Under the pieces are notes generated by a model, which was not told where the DNA came from, searched no databases, and worked only from the letters and a program-made list of their open reading frames with translations. From Aptenodytes patagonicus (Eukaryota; Chordata; Aves; Sphenisciformes; Spheniscidae), in assembly GCF_965638725.1 (NCBI RefSeq), contig NC_134951.1, positions 43,788,746 to 43,852,745 on the forward strand: a stretch of DNA of 64,000 bases, read 5' to 3'. The translations under genes were made by a program, and so were the position numbers. This document shows positions 27,201 to 41,000 of the stretch, one piece after another. The first letter of the stretch is position 1, and every line of letters starts with the position of its first letter.

Positions 27201-30200
27201 TGCCACTAATAACTGCAAATAACTAGTTACATATAGTAAGTGCATCTCTACAGTCTTGCACAGTGTTTATGACTCTGGTAAGGGACTACACATGTGACTT
27301 TTGGCACTCATGAGGGAAACTGCATCAAACACAAGCAAAAGATCTTTGCATTCAGGAACAAGTAGTACTGAAGAATGGATTTGCCACAACTCCAATCTCC
27401 TGGCCGCAGCTTAAATGTTTGACATCAGATATTGACTATCATACATCTACTCCACCATGCAAACCACCTTCCTTCTGAGTGAACAAGGCTGGATATACAG
27501 CTTTTTGCAAGGATCATCAACACTTCTGAGTTACCAAGAGAAAGGCTGCTAAACAGACACAAAGCACTTGTCTTTATTATCCCCATCAGGAACATACACT
27601 GCTGCAGTAGCATTCCCAGGCACTGACAGCTAAATTGTAAAGAATGATCATTCCCCTGCCCCCAGTGACAACACTCTACACGACTGCTAGACCATCTGTT
27701 TATGCTCAGCTACTTTACAGGAGTATTTTCCTGATGCTATTTCATTAAAAACCTTCACTGTGATGTTGAAAGTACCTCTCACAGGAAGTTAATTTGAGTT
27801 CAGCCTTATATCCTTGGGCTTCAAATAAGGCATTCTTCACTGGGTCAACTTGTGAAGCTAGTTAAACTCTGAAAAAGACATTAACTAAGTGTTTTGACAC
27901 AGAATCATTATTTCCTACCTGTTTCTTATTCCTGGAGGAAGATTTCTCTTTCCAACATCTGTAGCTGGATTCATGCATGCAAACAAGCGAAAATCAGAGT
28001 GACGGACAAGAGGCTCTAAAGGAAAACAGAAATAAGAGACATAAGGTTAATGCTAAATCCAGGATACTTATTATCTTAAATGAGGTATACTTCTTCTAAG
28101 TCAGTTTTCTATTACTGCACTACTACATTTTCTTAAAATGCCAGGGTGAAACATTTTCAGAGAATAACCCCGTGTAATTTTATAAGTTTCTCTGCATCTT
28201 TACAACCGCCACAGGCAAGTGAAACTTTGACTTTTATTTGTGCGTAGCAGGATGTTTTAACAACACTGAATATTTCAAAAAAATGTATAAGCCCTAAACT
28301 TCGAACTCCTTGGGTCTCTTTCAGAACAATGGGCAGTGCTTCCCTTGGCCAGGAAGAAAACCCAGCCTAGGAAGCACATGCAACATTTGTCTCGACCTGG
28401 AGCTCCAGAAAACAATAACCAGCAATTGCATTTTTTTACTTTTAGGTCTGTACTGGGTCTGGCTGGGAAGGAGTTAACTTTCTTCACAGCAGCCCCTACC
28501 ATGCTGTTGAGAGCCCATCAGTGTTTTGGCTATTGTTGAATTGTGCTGACACAACATCAAGGCTTTCTCTTTTTCCCCATTCTGCCCTCCTTCCCCCAGT
28601 GACTAGGCTGGGAGTGAGCAAAATGTTGGGAGAGGGCACTGTTGGGACAGCTGACCCAAACTGGCCAAAGCTATATTCCCTACCATATAGTGCTCAGCAA
28701 TAAGAACTGGAGTAGAGGAAGAACGGGTGGTGATTTTTGTCTTCCAAGGTGGCTATTGCTTAGAGACTGGCTGGACTTTGGTCTGCTTGTGGGAGCTGGT
28801 TACTGACTGCTTTTGCATCACTTGTTTCACATAAATTTTCTTGCTTTTGCTCTTCCTATTCTCTCCCCTATCCTGCTGCGGGGTGGTGGGGTGGAAAGAG
28901 TGAGTGAGCAGCTGTATGGGTGCTTAGCTACTGACTGGGGTCAACCCACAAGAAGGACTCAGAAAAATCAAAGGCCTTGTCCATGTATTTCTAGCTGGAG
29001 AACAAATATTCTAAAGATCAGTGAAAGACGATTACTACAGTAGCAACTAAACCTCATGTCCCATGCCCTTAGCCATCAAGCTACCTCAACTTAGCCATCA
29101 AGCTACCTCAACTTTATAAAAAAAAATAAAGACACTCCCTGAAGAGTCTTTAGAGACAGCAATGCTTACGAAGGCTACTAGAGAGATCTGCTCCTTGTAG
29201 AATCCAAAGACACAAAAGCTACCACAATTTCTGCATCCTGAAATCTCCTGAGCCACAGTGAATTAAAACTCCCACTTCTTGCATAAAAGTATGAAGTCTA
29301 GAAAGAACACGTTATTTTCTTCTGCACACATTCATTTTAATGGTAAATGTTCTCAACTTATTTTGAGCCATATAGGATAGGGAATTGAACAAACTGGATA
29401 GCAAGAAAAGCAAGCACAGAAATAGTACCTGTATCTCCTCTATCTAGTAACACCAGCGACCCAGATGATCCTTCCAATAAACCACTCAGACACTCTAAAG
29501 TCTCTGCTGCAGCCAAGTTAATCTCATCCAATAAAATCCACTCTCCTTTTTTGACTGCTTGTGCCAGAGTACCCTAAAAATAAGATCAATTTGTTAATCG
29601 CATCACCAGCAGTGATACATCAACTAAAGCATCTGTATACTGGAAATACTTGGTTTGCAGTCCATGGGTTGATTAGACAAACGGCAATTCCAGACCTTTT
29701 ACAGCAATAGCAGTTTTAATTGCCGTTATTGAGGGAGAGCAGTATTTCACAAGTCACAGAAGTCAGACAGTCATCATCTAGATTGGCTCAGACATAACAG
29801 AATTAAGCTCTTGTATTTGTGCAATGCTGCCTGTCAGTGACATCCATCACTGTGGTGCATAAACTTCACTGACACCACTATGAGAATAAAGACAGTTAAT
29901 CTAAAGAAATCCAAACAAAGACACAAGCAATATTATGTTCCTCAGGGAACTATAACTTATTAATTAAAATTATACTTAAGTCAAAGGTTCTCCAACTATT
30001 TATATAGTCATTTTTTAGAAAGAGGACTGGTCAATATTTTACACACTTTACATAAAATTTGAGAGCATATGTTCAGACTCACAGGGTGACAAGGAACAAA
30101 CATGCATAAACCATCATAGTTTCCCCTAATCACACTTAATGTCATTAGAGTATTATACCACGAGTTTGAAACATTTCAAAAAGTCACTTCTAGATAAACA

Positions 30201-33200
30201 GCACAGGTTCTTAATATTAAATCCTTCACAGGAATCCCCAGGCAGGAGCATGTCCTACTGGAGACTGGTCAAGATATTTTTTCTAATCTCATACACTTGA
30301 AAAGGTGATATGACATACTGCTGATATTCTTTTATCATACCAGTCCTAATTCCTATTATACAGCATTGAATTAATGTATTACCACCCCACCCCCCATCCA
30401 ACCACTGCCTCCTTTAAGTAGCACGCTGCCTTCCATAGAGTTATCATGGAACAAGTTTTACTTCACAGCAAGATTCTTGCCAGGAAGTTATTTTATAATA
30501 CTGATTGCAAAGTCTTTTAAATGCTCCTCCTTATTCTTCCTAGCATCAAAATGTAAATCTCTAAATACCTCAACAAATGCAAAGAGAAGAGCGTTTTCTG
30601 TCATTTTCATCTGTTGATGAGCATGATTCAGTTTAAGACCAAATGCCTCCCACTTTTCCTTCAGTGGTGAGCCTGTAAGCAAAACAAATTTAAGCTTGTA
30701 CCATCAGAACAATAGCACAAAAAAATGTTTAACAACAGTATTTTAATCAAGCTGTTTCAAGCACAGATACAAGAGTAAGCTTGGCTGAGCAATGAAAACA
30801 TTCAAGTTCTACAGATGACATCTCATAAATTTTAAAAAAAAAAATTTGTTTTTTTTTTTAGTTTAGCTGAACGCTATTGACATATGGGTACAGATGATTT
30901 GCTATTCATTCCAGTATGTCCTAGCTTAGGAACAAATACTTATACTGGCAATTCACTTGCTTCCAATATGACTGTTACTACTCTCCAATGCACAGAAACA
31001 GAAAGAGGCATCTCAGAAAAATAAAACCAAATTTACAAACCTTATGACAGAACAGATTAACAATGAAGACTTCAGTATCAGTAAAAATACGGTTGCTTAT
31101 CAGTTATGACATTATTTACTACTGCACTTATTTCAGCTATTTGTTTAAAGTCACAGACTGTGGTATATATAGCATCATAGTTACTTAAATTGCTAGCTTT
31201 GCAAGTTACAGATTTCGGCTTGTCTTTATTTTAGGATTGTCAATACTTGCAACAAGGGGTCTTTAAAACCTTATTTTTTTTACATTTGTGGGCTTTTATT
31301 TTAATATATGCATATTAAAAGTTAAAAGAAAAGGGGAGACAAGGTTCATAATTAAGTTTACGTGGCCCATACTGAATGAAAGCTACAACTTCACTTGTTC
31401 AGCAGGTCTAGAACCAGAAACCACTCCATGCAAGGCAAAGTATCGATATTGCCTCTGTCCCAAATGGGTTGTGAAGTATGAAACAAGAAAAACTGTTATT
31501 TGGAGACAAAACCACAATGAAACAAAGTAAAGAACTAGGCAAGTCAGCATCACTGACAGTGAAACCAAAGTCATCAGCAAGCTCTTAGCAAGCTTTTAAA
31601 GTCATTACTACCCTAAGAGAGCTACTACTTTGGGTTTGGGGTTTTTTTTGCTGTTGTTGTTTTGCTTTGTTTTTAAAATAGGATATATTTGTGAGACCTA
31701 ATGAGGTTCCAGGACTGAAAGAAAGTATGAATGCATTCATATGGAAGACTGCCACACAAAAAACTAGGACTGTTCACCAACACAGAAAACAAGTAAGTGC
31801 TGAGTGGAGATCAGATGTCAAGGGCGCCATAGGTCAGACAAGTTAACCTTCACTCTGTCAGACATCGCTAACAACAGTGATGGATTAGAAAGGAAAAAAA
31901 AAAAACTATTCTAACAGTATTTTGAATGTCTTGTTTTAGACAGAGATTGCATTTTTCAAAACCAGAAGAAAGTAATAAAGAGGGATGAAAGGAAAAAAAA
32001 ACAACAACAAACCAAACCCCAAAATCAACAAACAAGAAATTAATCACTATTTATATACTCTCTGCAATGGTTCACCACTAATTATGTGTGTTTGATCAGT
32101 CTGAATTCTCACCAGATGCATTTTCTTTTGCTTCCTTATTAATAGCAGATTTATGAATATGCTGCATTAGTTTTAGCAGATCATGCCAACGTTTCTGCCT
32201 GTAGCAGGTCTGAATGTGTCCCAGGAATGTCTGATTTTTCTTTCTAGAAAACGTCTGAGAGAAGAGTTCTTCAAAAGACTCTCGCAGAGGTAGCCAGATC
32301 AGCTTGTTATCCACAGGCTTGTAACTGAAGAGAAGCAAGAGTAGTTACTTATTTGTGACACAGGAACAGGAACTAGCATCTACGAACTAACAAAACCAGT
32401 TACTGAAACAACGGTATTGTGCATGAAGGAACCCTGGTTTCCATAGTTTTTTACTCAACCAATGAGCAAAGTAAAATTGCACATATTTAAATGCACCTTA
32501 CAAGGCAATTTTATAAAGACAGGACCACCCTGATAAGTAAAATATTTTTACCACTACCAACCAGTATGTCCAGTGAATATTATATAGTATTTATATTGAA
32601 CAGCTTAGCCATTTTTAAAGAGACATTGGGTTGTGCTTTTAAATGACTTCATCACATACAGATGCGCACACAATTCAGTGAAACTGCCTCTGTTCTTCAG
32701 CAAGGACAAGGTTTCTGCATGCAAACACGTTTCTCAAGACATTTATGCTACTATGAAACAATTCTTTGACAACACAACTATACTTGCATTAGAAGCTTGT
32801 TCTGATACTGCCAATTTGTTATGCAGAACAGACAAAACAGCAGTCAGTGACTCACCCCCCTAGTAGATCTGCTGTGTCACTTTGTTGGTTCATGTTGACA
32901 ACCCTCAAATGGTGTCCTTGAAACAGAAATAGAAAGCACCATCAACTTTTGGGTTTTTTTTTTTTCTTTGTTTGTTGTTTTTTAACTCATCTTCATGTAA
33001 GTTAAGGTCCTCACACTTTATTTACCTGTAATATGAGCAAGGTACTGAACAGTTGAGGTTTTGCCAGTTCCTGTTTCACCAACCAAAAGCACAGGCTCTC
33101 CTTTGACAACACAAACTGCAAGCTGTTCAATCAATACTGCAGATGGCCGTGTGGCAGCAAAGGTTTGTTTTGCTCTGAAAAAACAAAGGAAGCAACTCAA

Positions 33201-34951
33201 ACCCAAGATTTATCAAGGACCTCATTTCAATTTTACCTTTAGGGTTTTTTTTTTTGATGAGTGACTGAATTTAGGAATTTTTTTTTAATTATTGAAAATA
33301 TAGGTTTGGAAAAAATTAGTTCCAAGATACCCTTGTAAGATTCTTATTTTTCTCAAGATACAACCTAGAAATTCAGGGTTTCCAAAGAACTTCCTGGCCA
33401 GTGGAGTTAGTGCCACATACTACAAAAATCTCCCTTTACAAAGATAGATTCATCAAAATCTTATTGTGACAGCTGTGGATGCACACTGCTTTGAAGAAAC
33501 GCTAGTTCAAAAGAAGCTGAAAATCTCCATGCTTTGGCTGCCAGAAGTACGATGCAGACAGCTGTAAAGATACATAAGGTAAAACTCAGATCACAAGAGA
33601 AGAACTCATCACATTCCTTCCACTAGAGTGAGAATATCCAATCTGCCTTTTTTAATCCTGTGACTTCCAATCTATTCTATTCCACCATAAAAAATTTCAA
33701 TTCACATGGAAACTACAAGATATTCTACCTTTGTACAGTGAGAGCCTGGGTTTGTTTCTTCGTGAGATGCACTCTTCCCACAGAGACTTCTTGTTCCCGT
33801 ATTAGAATTTCTGGTTTATAGAGTTCACAAAAGAACTCTACCTGTGAAGAAAGCATCAACATTTCCAATACTAATGTTGCCTACAACATCACACTAAGAA
33901 CACCCATGCTATACTACCAGTATTACTTTGCAGCAAGCTAATTTTTCACGGTAAGACTTTACATTTTGCAGGTTTTACAAACTTATCACCTAAAATGCTG
34001 AAGGACCTCAGAAGCATCTGGTGTACAGGTGTCTGTACAAACAACATCTTTCCATTTAATAACTTGGCAATGGGGCTATGCCATTGTATTCCTACTTCGT
34101 CTACTTCCACTTCAACTACATAAACTTGAACCTGGGAACAGTTAACTAATAATAGACAAACAACCTCCCTCAAAAAAAACTTGGTCAATACCTCTGTGCA
34201 AACAAGGATATTTTGCCATCGGCAGAGGGTAATACATTCCAGTATTGAAATAATGCAAAGGAAGAAGGACAGACAGAAAAATCCATAGAAGTTTCCATCT
34301 GTCCACCCAGCTGGCCAGTTTTTCCATCTTAAAGTAACAAAGGAGGAAATTTTCTTCGCAATCAAACTTCTACAGTCAGAAATAGTTGACAAAGTAATGA
34401 TTTAGTTTAACTCAGCCATTTATATCACATGCTGTTAATATGTAGAGAGTTACTAGCCTCTAGAGAGGTACTTGATTTTGGAATCAATGATTACAGAACA
34501 AGTACTAAGGAAGATCACGTTTCTCTCTGATCTCTTCATTTAAGTGATTAAAGTTCACTGTAACCACCAAAGAAAAAACACATTCTTTACTACTCTGTGC
34601 ATGTAGCAGTATCATGTGCTTAGGCAACTGTGCTCTTCCAGCTGTGTGATCCTTCTTTTGCATGAGGAGGCCATTTGCAATCTGCTCTGAAACAGGTTCA
34701 CTGGAACTTTCAGAGAGGAAAAAAATGCAGCTCAAAATAAAACAGGAGAAAAACGTAGATCCCAGGATAGTACAGAGAGCAAAAAGAGTGTTTCAGTGTT
34801 GTGGTTTAACCCCAGTTGGCAACTAAGCACCACACAACCACTTGCTCATCCGCCCCCCCCTCCCCCCTCCAGTGGGATGGGGGAGAGAATCAGAAGAGCA
34901 AAAGCAAGAAAACTCGTGGGTTGAGATAATAACAGTTTAATAACTGAAATA

Positions 34952-35003
<52 letters not shown>

Positions 35004-38000
35004 TAATAGAAAGTAAAACAACGGGGGGGGAGGGGGGAACAGGGAAAAGAAAAAAAATTGATGCAACCACTCACCACCCGCTGACCAATGCCCAGCCAGT
35101 TGCCGAGCAGCGATCGCTGCCCCCCAGCCAACTCCCCCCAGCTTATATACTGAGCATGACATGACATGGTATAGAATATCCCTTTGGCCAGTTTGGGTCA
35201 GCTGTCCCGGCTATACCCCCTCCCAGCTTCTTGTGCACCTCCTTGCTGGCAGAGTATGGGAAGCTGAAAAGTCCTTGATTTAGTATAAACACTACTTAGC
35301 AACAACTAGAACATCGGTGTGTTATCACATGATTCTCATGCTAAATCCAAAACACAGCACTGTACCAGCTACTAGGAAGAAAATTAACTCCATCTCAGCC
35401 AAAACCAGGACATTGGGACAGAGAGATGAGCATCATTTTTAAGAAAAATAGCAGAACACATTTAAATTAACCACTAGAAAAATTGCAAGTTATAGAATAT
35501 TACCAACAAACATCATGTTAATTATAGCTCAACATACCTTTTTCTTGGAAATGTTTAGTTTACTTCCAATAACTTTTGCCATTTTCTGTCTGCTCCCTTG
35601 GTTGGACAGCATAGCTGTGAAACAGTCCAATGCCTGCCAAGCGGAAAACAAACCAACTTCTTCAACACAAATTTTGTATGATATGATCTGACAAGCACCA
35701 TCCTAACTTACGTGAGCCTGAATCCAATCCAGCCATGGTAAATAAAATTATTTCACTGTCCACAGATCGAGTTAAACAATGGAGTTCAAAAGGATGTAAT
35801 AAGAACTTCTAAACTCTGTAACGTAGTGGGTTTCTACTGAAAGTAAAAACTTTTCAACGCCCAGTCACAGAAGCTATTTTTAGATGAATGGACCAAAATG
35901 GAGAAGGAAGTAACATTGTAAGATCTCACGTCTTAAAACTACCTGACTGATGCACACCTGAAAAATTCCAAACCTGCAATGTAAATTGATGCATAGCAAA
36001 GCAAGAAAGAAGCCTCATATGACAAGAAAAAAGAAAAGACCTTAAAACTTTTACTCTCAGTCCTATGCAATCCCAGCTCCTATCAGTTAAAATCATGTTG
36101 CAGCATGCTGTTTGTATGACAGTAGTAAGTCTGGATTGGCTTTCAGCACAGTACTGCAGTTTTCCTAGTAGTAAGGAAAGCCTCCGATAGATGGATCACA
36201 AACATTCCAACTACAGTCCAATTGCTTCAGATAAAACTAAATGTAAATTCTCATTTCACATTCCCAAATAGAGTATTTTAAGATTTGTGAGACAATGCTA
36301 GAATTTGGGTAAGCAGTTTCTGGATCAAGTCTTACCGCACCTCCTGAAAAATATTCACTGCTGTGGTTGAAGAATTACTGTCGAAGTTGTAAGCAATCCT
36401 GCTGCACCAATTCAGTAAGTCTCTAAAAAGAAAAACAAAAAGATTTGGTACAATCAAGCCAAAATGCACAGCACTTTCTTTCATGTTCAGCTTAGGTCAT
36501 TATGTCATCTTCTGGCAATTGCACATTTAGTTGTGTAAGTTGTACACAACGGGGAAGACATATAAATAGGATGCTAATTCTAAAAAGTAGCTGAGCATAT
36601 AAAGACCAACAGCGTTGCTTTCAGATACATTGCTTAGAAATAGGTAGTACATAGTCCATTAAACCATAAAGTAATTATGAAACTGAAGAAATAAAAAGCA
36701 CCAAGCTTTTCATCCAGGAAGGTATAAAAAACTACGTTTTCAAGATACTGATTCCTTATCAACAACAAATCTTCCAAAAGGCAAGAAAAGGAAACATCTA
36801 ATTCTAGAAAAACAACTGCTGTTTTAAAATTAGTGGCATTCTTCCGCTTCACAAAAGTATTAGGTACTACCCACACCTAGGATTTACTGACTAATTCACA
36901 AAGCACTACCGGTTACAGTTATCCCACATGAATAGAACTGACATTTGGTAGGCGAGGAAGAAATAATTGAACATCAAGCTGCATTTCATCATGAAAATTC
37001 TGAAATTAATAGTACGCTACAGATCTGGTTATTTTCAGTCGTCTGTAAGTTAGAATGCTGTGAGTGTCTAATACGAAATTATCTAGATAAGCAAATATAT
37101 TTTGCTGAAAACAATATAAATTGCTGAAAACATTATCTACTAGCTATTGTGAGAACATTATACAGTACATTTCAGTCAACAGTTTTTAACTAGAACTGAT
37201 ATTTTGTGTTAAAATGAATTGAGAAGTAATCCATATGGCTTGATACCAACTCAGCACCACATACGACAAAACCTACACTTTCTCCTAAAAAAAAAAAGTA
37301 TGGCAAATAGAAAGTCCTAAATAATTCAGACAGATTTTTTTAAAAGATACCTTGATTATTATTTTAAAATGAAAAACGGATTTTCCAGTTTTTATGAAAT
37401 TCCAGTTTAATAATTCAAACTTTTATCATTATTTAAAAAAAAAAAAAATTAAAAAAAATAACAAAGATAAACCCTTCTATCTCTGCAGCTAGCTGACTAA
37501 ATTTCCTTCTAATAAACATATAAAAAAAGACAACCTTAGAGATAGTTCTCGTCCTTCCAGATTTGGTTTCTTATTTTCAGATCTTGGTTCTAATGAATCT
37601 TCTGGCACGTGCCTGGAGCCAGAAGTACTGTTTTCTGATGCCTGATACTTGTCTCCAGTAAGGTGAATGTAAATGTCTAGCAAGTGATCAGTTACAAGAG
37701 CAAGGTTGGGGTGTCTCCTTTGAAGAACCTAAAAAAAGAAAAAAAAACCCAAAACACAAACAAACAAAAAAATCTTTAGCATTGGAAGGAAACCATCAGC
37801 CCCCCAAATTTTAACAGGATACACTTGAATAGATACTCAAGCTAGCAAGCTACACAAAACCGCTCTCTTGGAGTCTCTCATCTGAAGAAAATAAAAGTCA
37901 TTGTGAGTTGTATGATATTGATTTGGATGCCAAAGGTGAATTTTGCCAACTCAACTGTACTCCAATTCATTTAATACATTTGCACAAATACCAACAGGAA

Positions 38001-41000
38001 GAACAAAGCGTACATTCAACCCTATCTAAACTCAAATCATGATCATACAACTTTACAACTGGTAACAAAAGTTCTTACCTCCTGTCCTTTTTATGACTGA
38101 ATTTTTTTGAGCTTTCAAGTTGTCTATTCACCGTGCTGACAAAGACACATTAAGGGGCTAATTTTTCTTCTGTAATTTCCTTTCAGCTCAGTTCTCTCCA
38201 CTAAGGCCTGCCAACCAAAATTATTGCTTCCCAAAATAAGCTTTTCACAGATACAGGCCAGGAACACTGGTCCTACCCTGCCAAACTGACTTTTAAGATT
38301 AACCAGAAGAACATGAGTCTATTTTCAAGCCAAGTAAGTGGGTGTTTTCTACCACTGTCTCTTCTTCTACTACTAGAGAATCTTACAGACTGTTTGATTT
38401 ATATATTTTTGTGACTTGAGCTACAAAGTTACAAGAAAGAACAGAAATAACCTAGTGGTAAGTGACACATTTAGCACCGAAGCTTCCTTTTTTCTTAAGG
38501 TTTTGACAGCCAAGCTTCACTTGAATATTGGTCCTTTCTGGAGGTCATCTTTGACATCAGTTCGGCCAGATAGCCTTTTTTAATACTGCAGCTGTGAGCT
38601 CCTAGAATTCCTGCCCACATGGATCTATTTGCACTAGAAGCAGCTACAGCACACAAGCATGTGTATCTCCAGCAAACTGTCTGCAGAGGCCTCCCCATGC
38701 ATCTACTTGCTTTCCCTCCAACAAAATCTACAAGTACAAAATAAGTGCTGGTTTTGCCCCATTCCTAACAATTAGTTGACAAATGACAAAGTGGAAAAAC
38801 GCACAGATATTTACAGTCACCCGTAACTGTGCTGGCTGCTGAACGAGTTCCAAGGAGTGGATGAATCCTACTGAAAAACTGTCTTCTTCATTCTAGAAAA
38901 TTAAGAACTTTCTCTTCAACGCTTCTGCTAGAGACTATTCACCCCCCTTTCCCTTAGGCAAGGCTCTTTTAAAATCAGATCCTATTCTGAGCTCGGTGTC
39001 ACAAGGAGGATCTCTAGAGAACTCTATTTCCATTTAAGTCCTGGGGTCCTTTAGTTTTTTGAAGGACTACATGAAGCAAACAATCCCTAGATTGTTAGAG
39101 ATGCTAACAAAAGATGTCAATAGAAACAGCCATTTGTAATTGATAACTGACCAACTACTTTTAATCTCAAAGCTTAGAACTCGGGATTAGAGTAAGGTCC
39201 ATTTTCTTTTTTTTCTTCCCTCTTTTTCTCTCTGTTTTTAAATCTGTGGGCTACAAAATGGCAAAGTAATTTGATTCTTAGACCCACTCAAAGCAGAAAT
39301 GTGTTTGCCAAGGCAAGTTCCAGGAATTGTTGTCCAATTCACTTCAAATTTTCCTGACAAACTGTCCATTTACTTCAAAACCGGCAGCATAGATCTGAAG
39401 CGATAAAGGTGTATTGTGGAACTTGGAGATAAAAATAAGGATCAAATTTATTACTGAAAAACATTTATTACCCTTAATTGAAACAATTATTCACATGCCA
39501 CAACACAGCAACACACACTATACCTCCTTGAGTTCTCCTTTGCTCATGTTATCCAGATGTATTTTGGTCCAATATTTGTCCAAAAGAGCAGCATGGCTGC
39601 TTTGCTGTCTGTACCAACCTCCACCAAAACTGAACATCCTAAATCAAAACAACATGAAGAAACACAGTATATTGTGTCTTGCTGAAGAATTCAACATTTT
39701 CAGTGCATTCCTGTGCAAAGAACGTGTTACATACTGCTGCTGCAGCATAATGTGCATGCCTAGATCACCCACTGTTTGTCACTGTACTGTCACGTACCCA
39801 CTGTCACGTACCCTACCTTGCCTATCTGCTTTCCAAATTACCTGCTCTTTTATTACAGTGTTTTTCCCCCTGTAGTGCAAAATCTCCTTAGAGATACTTG
39901 CAGAAAGACAACTGACAATAAATTAAGGCTATCAGAAGCAACATACAGAATCCTTTGTAAAGAGAGGAGCCTGACAGAAGCAGCCTGGGAAATATCTTTC
40001 ACAGATCCTAAAGGGTCTGTGCCCTATTGCAGAGATGCAGAAAAAGCATCTCCAGTCCCTCTCCCCTCCAGTATCTTTCTTGATTCTTTTTCCTCATTCT
40101 TCAGGCTCACAGTCCTTTCCATCATATATTTTGTTCTGCACTTTTTTTTTTTACTGCACATATAACTACGCACCCACTGTGGAAGTAGCCTTGCACATCC
40201 AAAGCATTAGATATCGGTTCTGTGGTTGGTTTGTTTTTGCTGGGTTTTTTTTGTTGTTGCCTTTTTTTTAAAATAATATTCCATAGCTGGAAACTGTAAC
40301 ACACTTATTGAACCTGCTCTCACTAGCCCAATGGAAACTATAATTTGCTGCTACACAAACTGTGGACCAAGTATACCAAAGAAGAAAATCTTGGGAGATG
40401 AGGCAACCAAAAGAGTTGAATCCAAAAGACTCAATTACAGAAAAAAATAGATCAGATAAATCAAAAACTACAGAAGGAAGACAAAAGCAGGAAAATTCAT
40501 TAAAGGCTTTGAAGTAAACTACAAAACATTTGAAAACCATGTAACCATTCCCCTTCTAGATATCCTAACCTTTAATCTTGATACAATATTACATCTTAAT
40601 ATACAAGACGACATTTTGACATCTGATGCACGAGCCATTACTACAGTGAAACCATGACAGAGAGTACCCTAAATCTTCTTGTGGTTAGAAAACATTACAA
40701 ACCTCTATACTAACAGAAGACTTTCACAAATCAGAATTTTTTTTAATTTTTTTTTCCTTCCATTTCTTTTTCATGATTCCCAAATTAAATAACTTTATCT
40801 TATTATAGATGCAGGGTTCAGCTAAAATTATTGATGAAACTCTTAAAAAATATCTTCCGGGGAACACGTGTACAACTGCTCAAGGAGAAGGTGGAATAAA
40901 AAACAAAACCCAGAAAACTAAACACATTCAGTAGTCAGACTACCAACTACCCCAAGATCAGCAAAACTAAGAAATATTTTACACAGGTGTTGTAAAAACT

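Noticed and set aside
34846..35167. Leu- and Ile/Tyr-repeat ORFs on minus
   Set aside because: Translation of the (AAT)n microsatellite within an LTR. It has no spacers, so it is not a CRISPR array either.
39414..39875. A 153-codon ORF on plus
   Set aside because: It runs antisense across MDN1 exon 9 and intron sequence, with no recognisable domain and no splice or promoter support.
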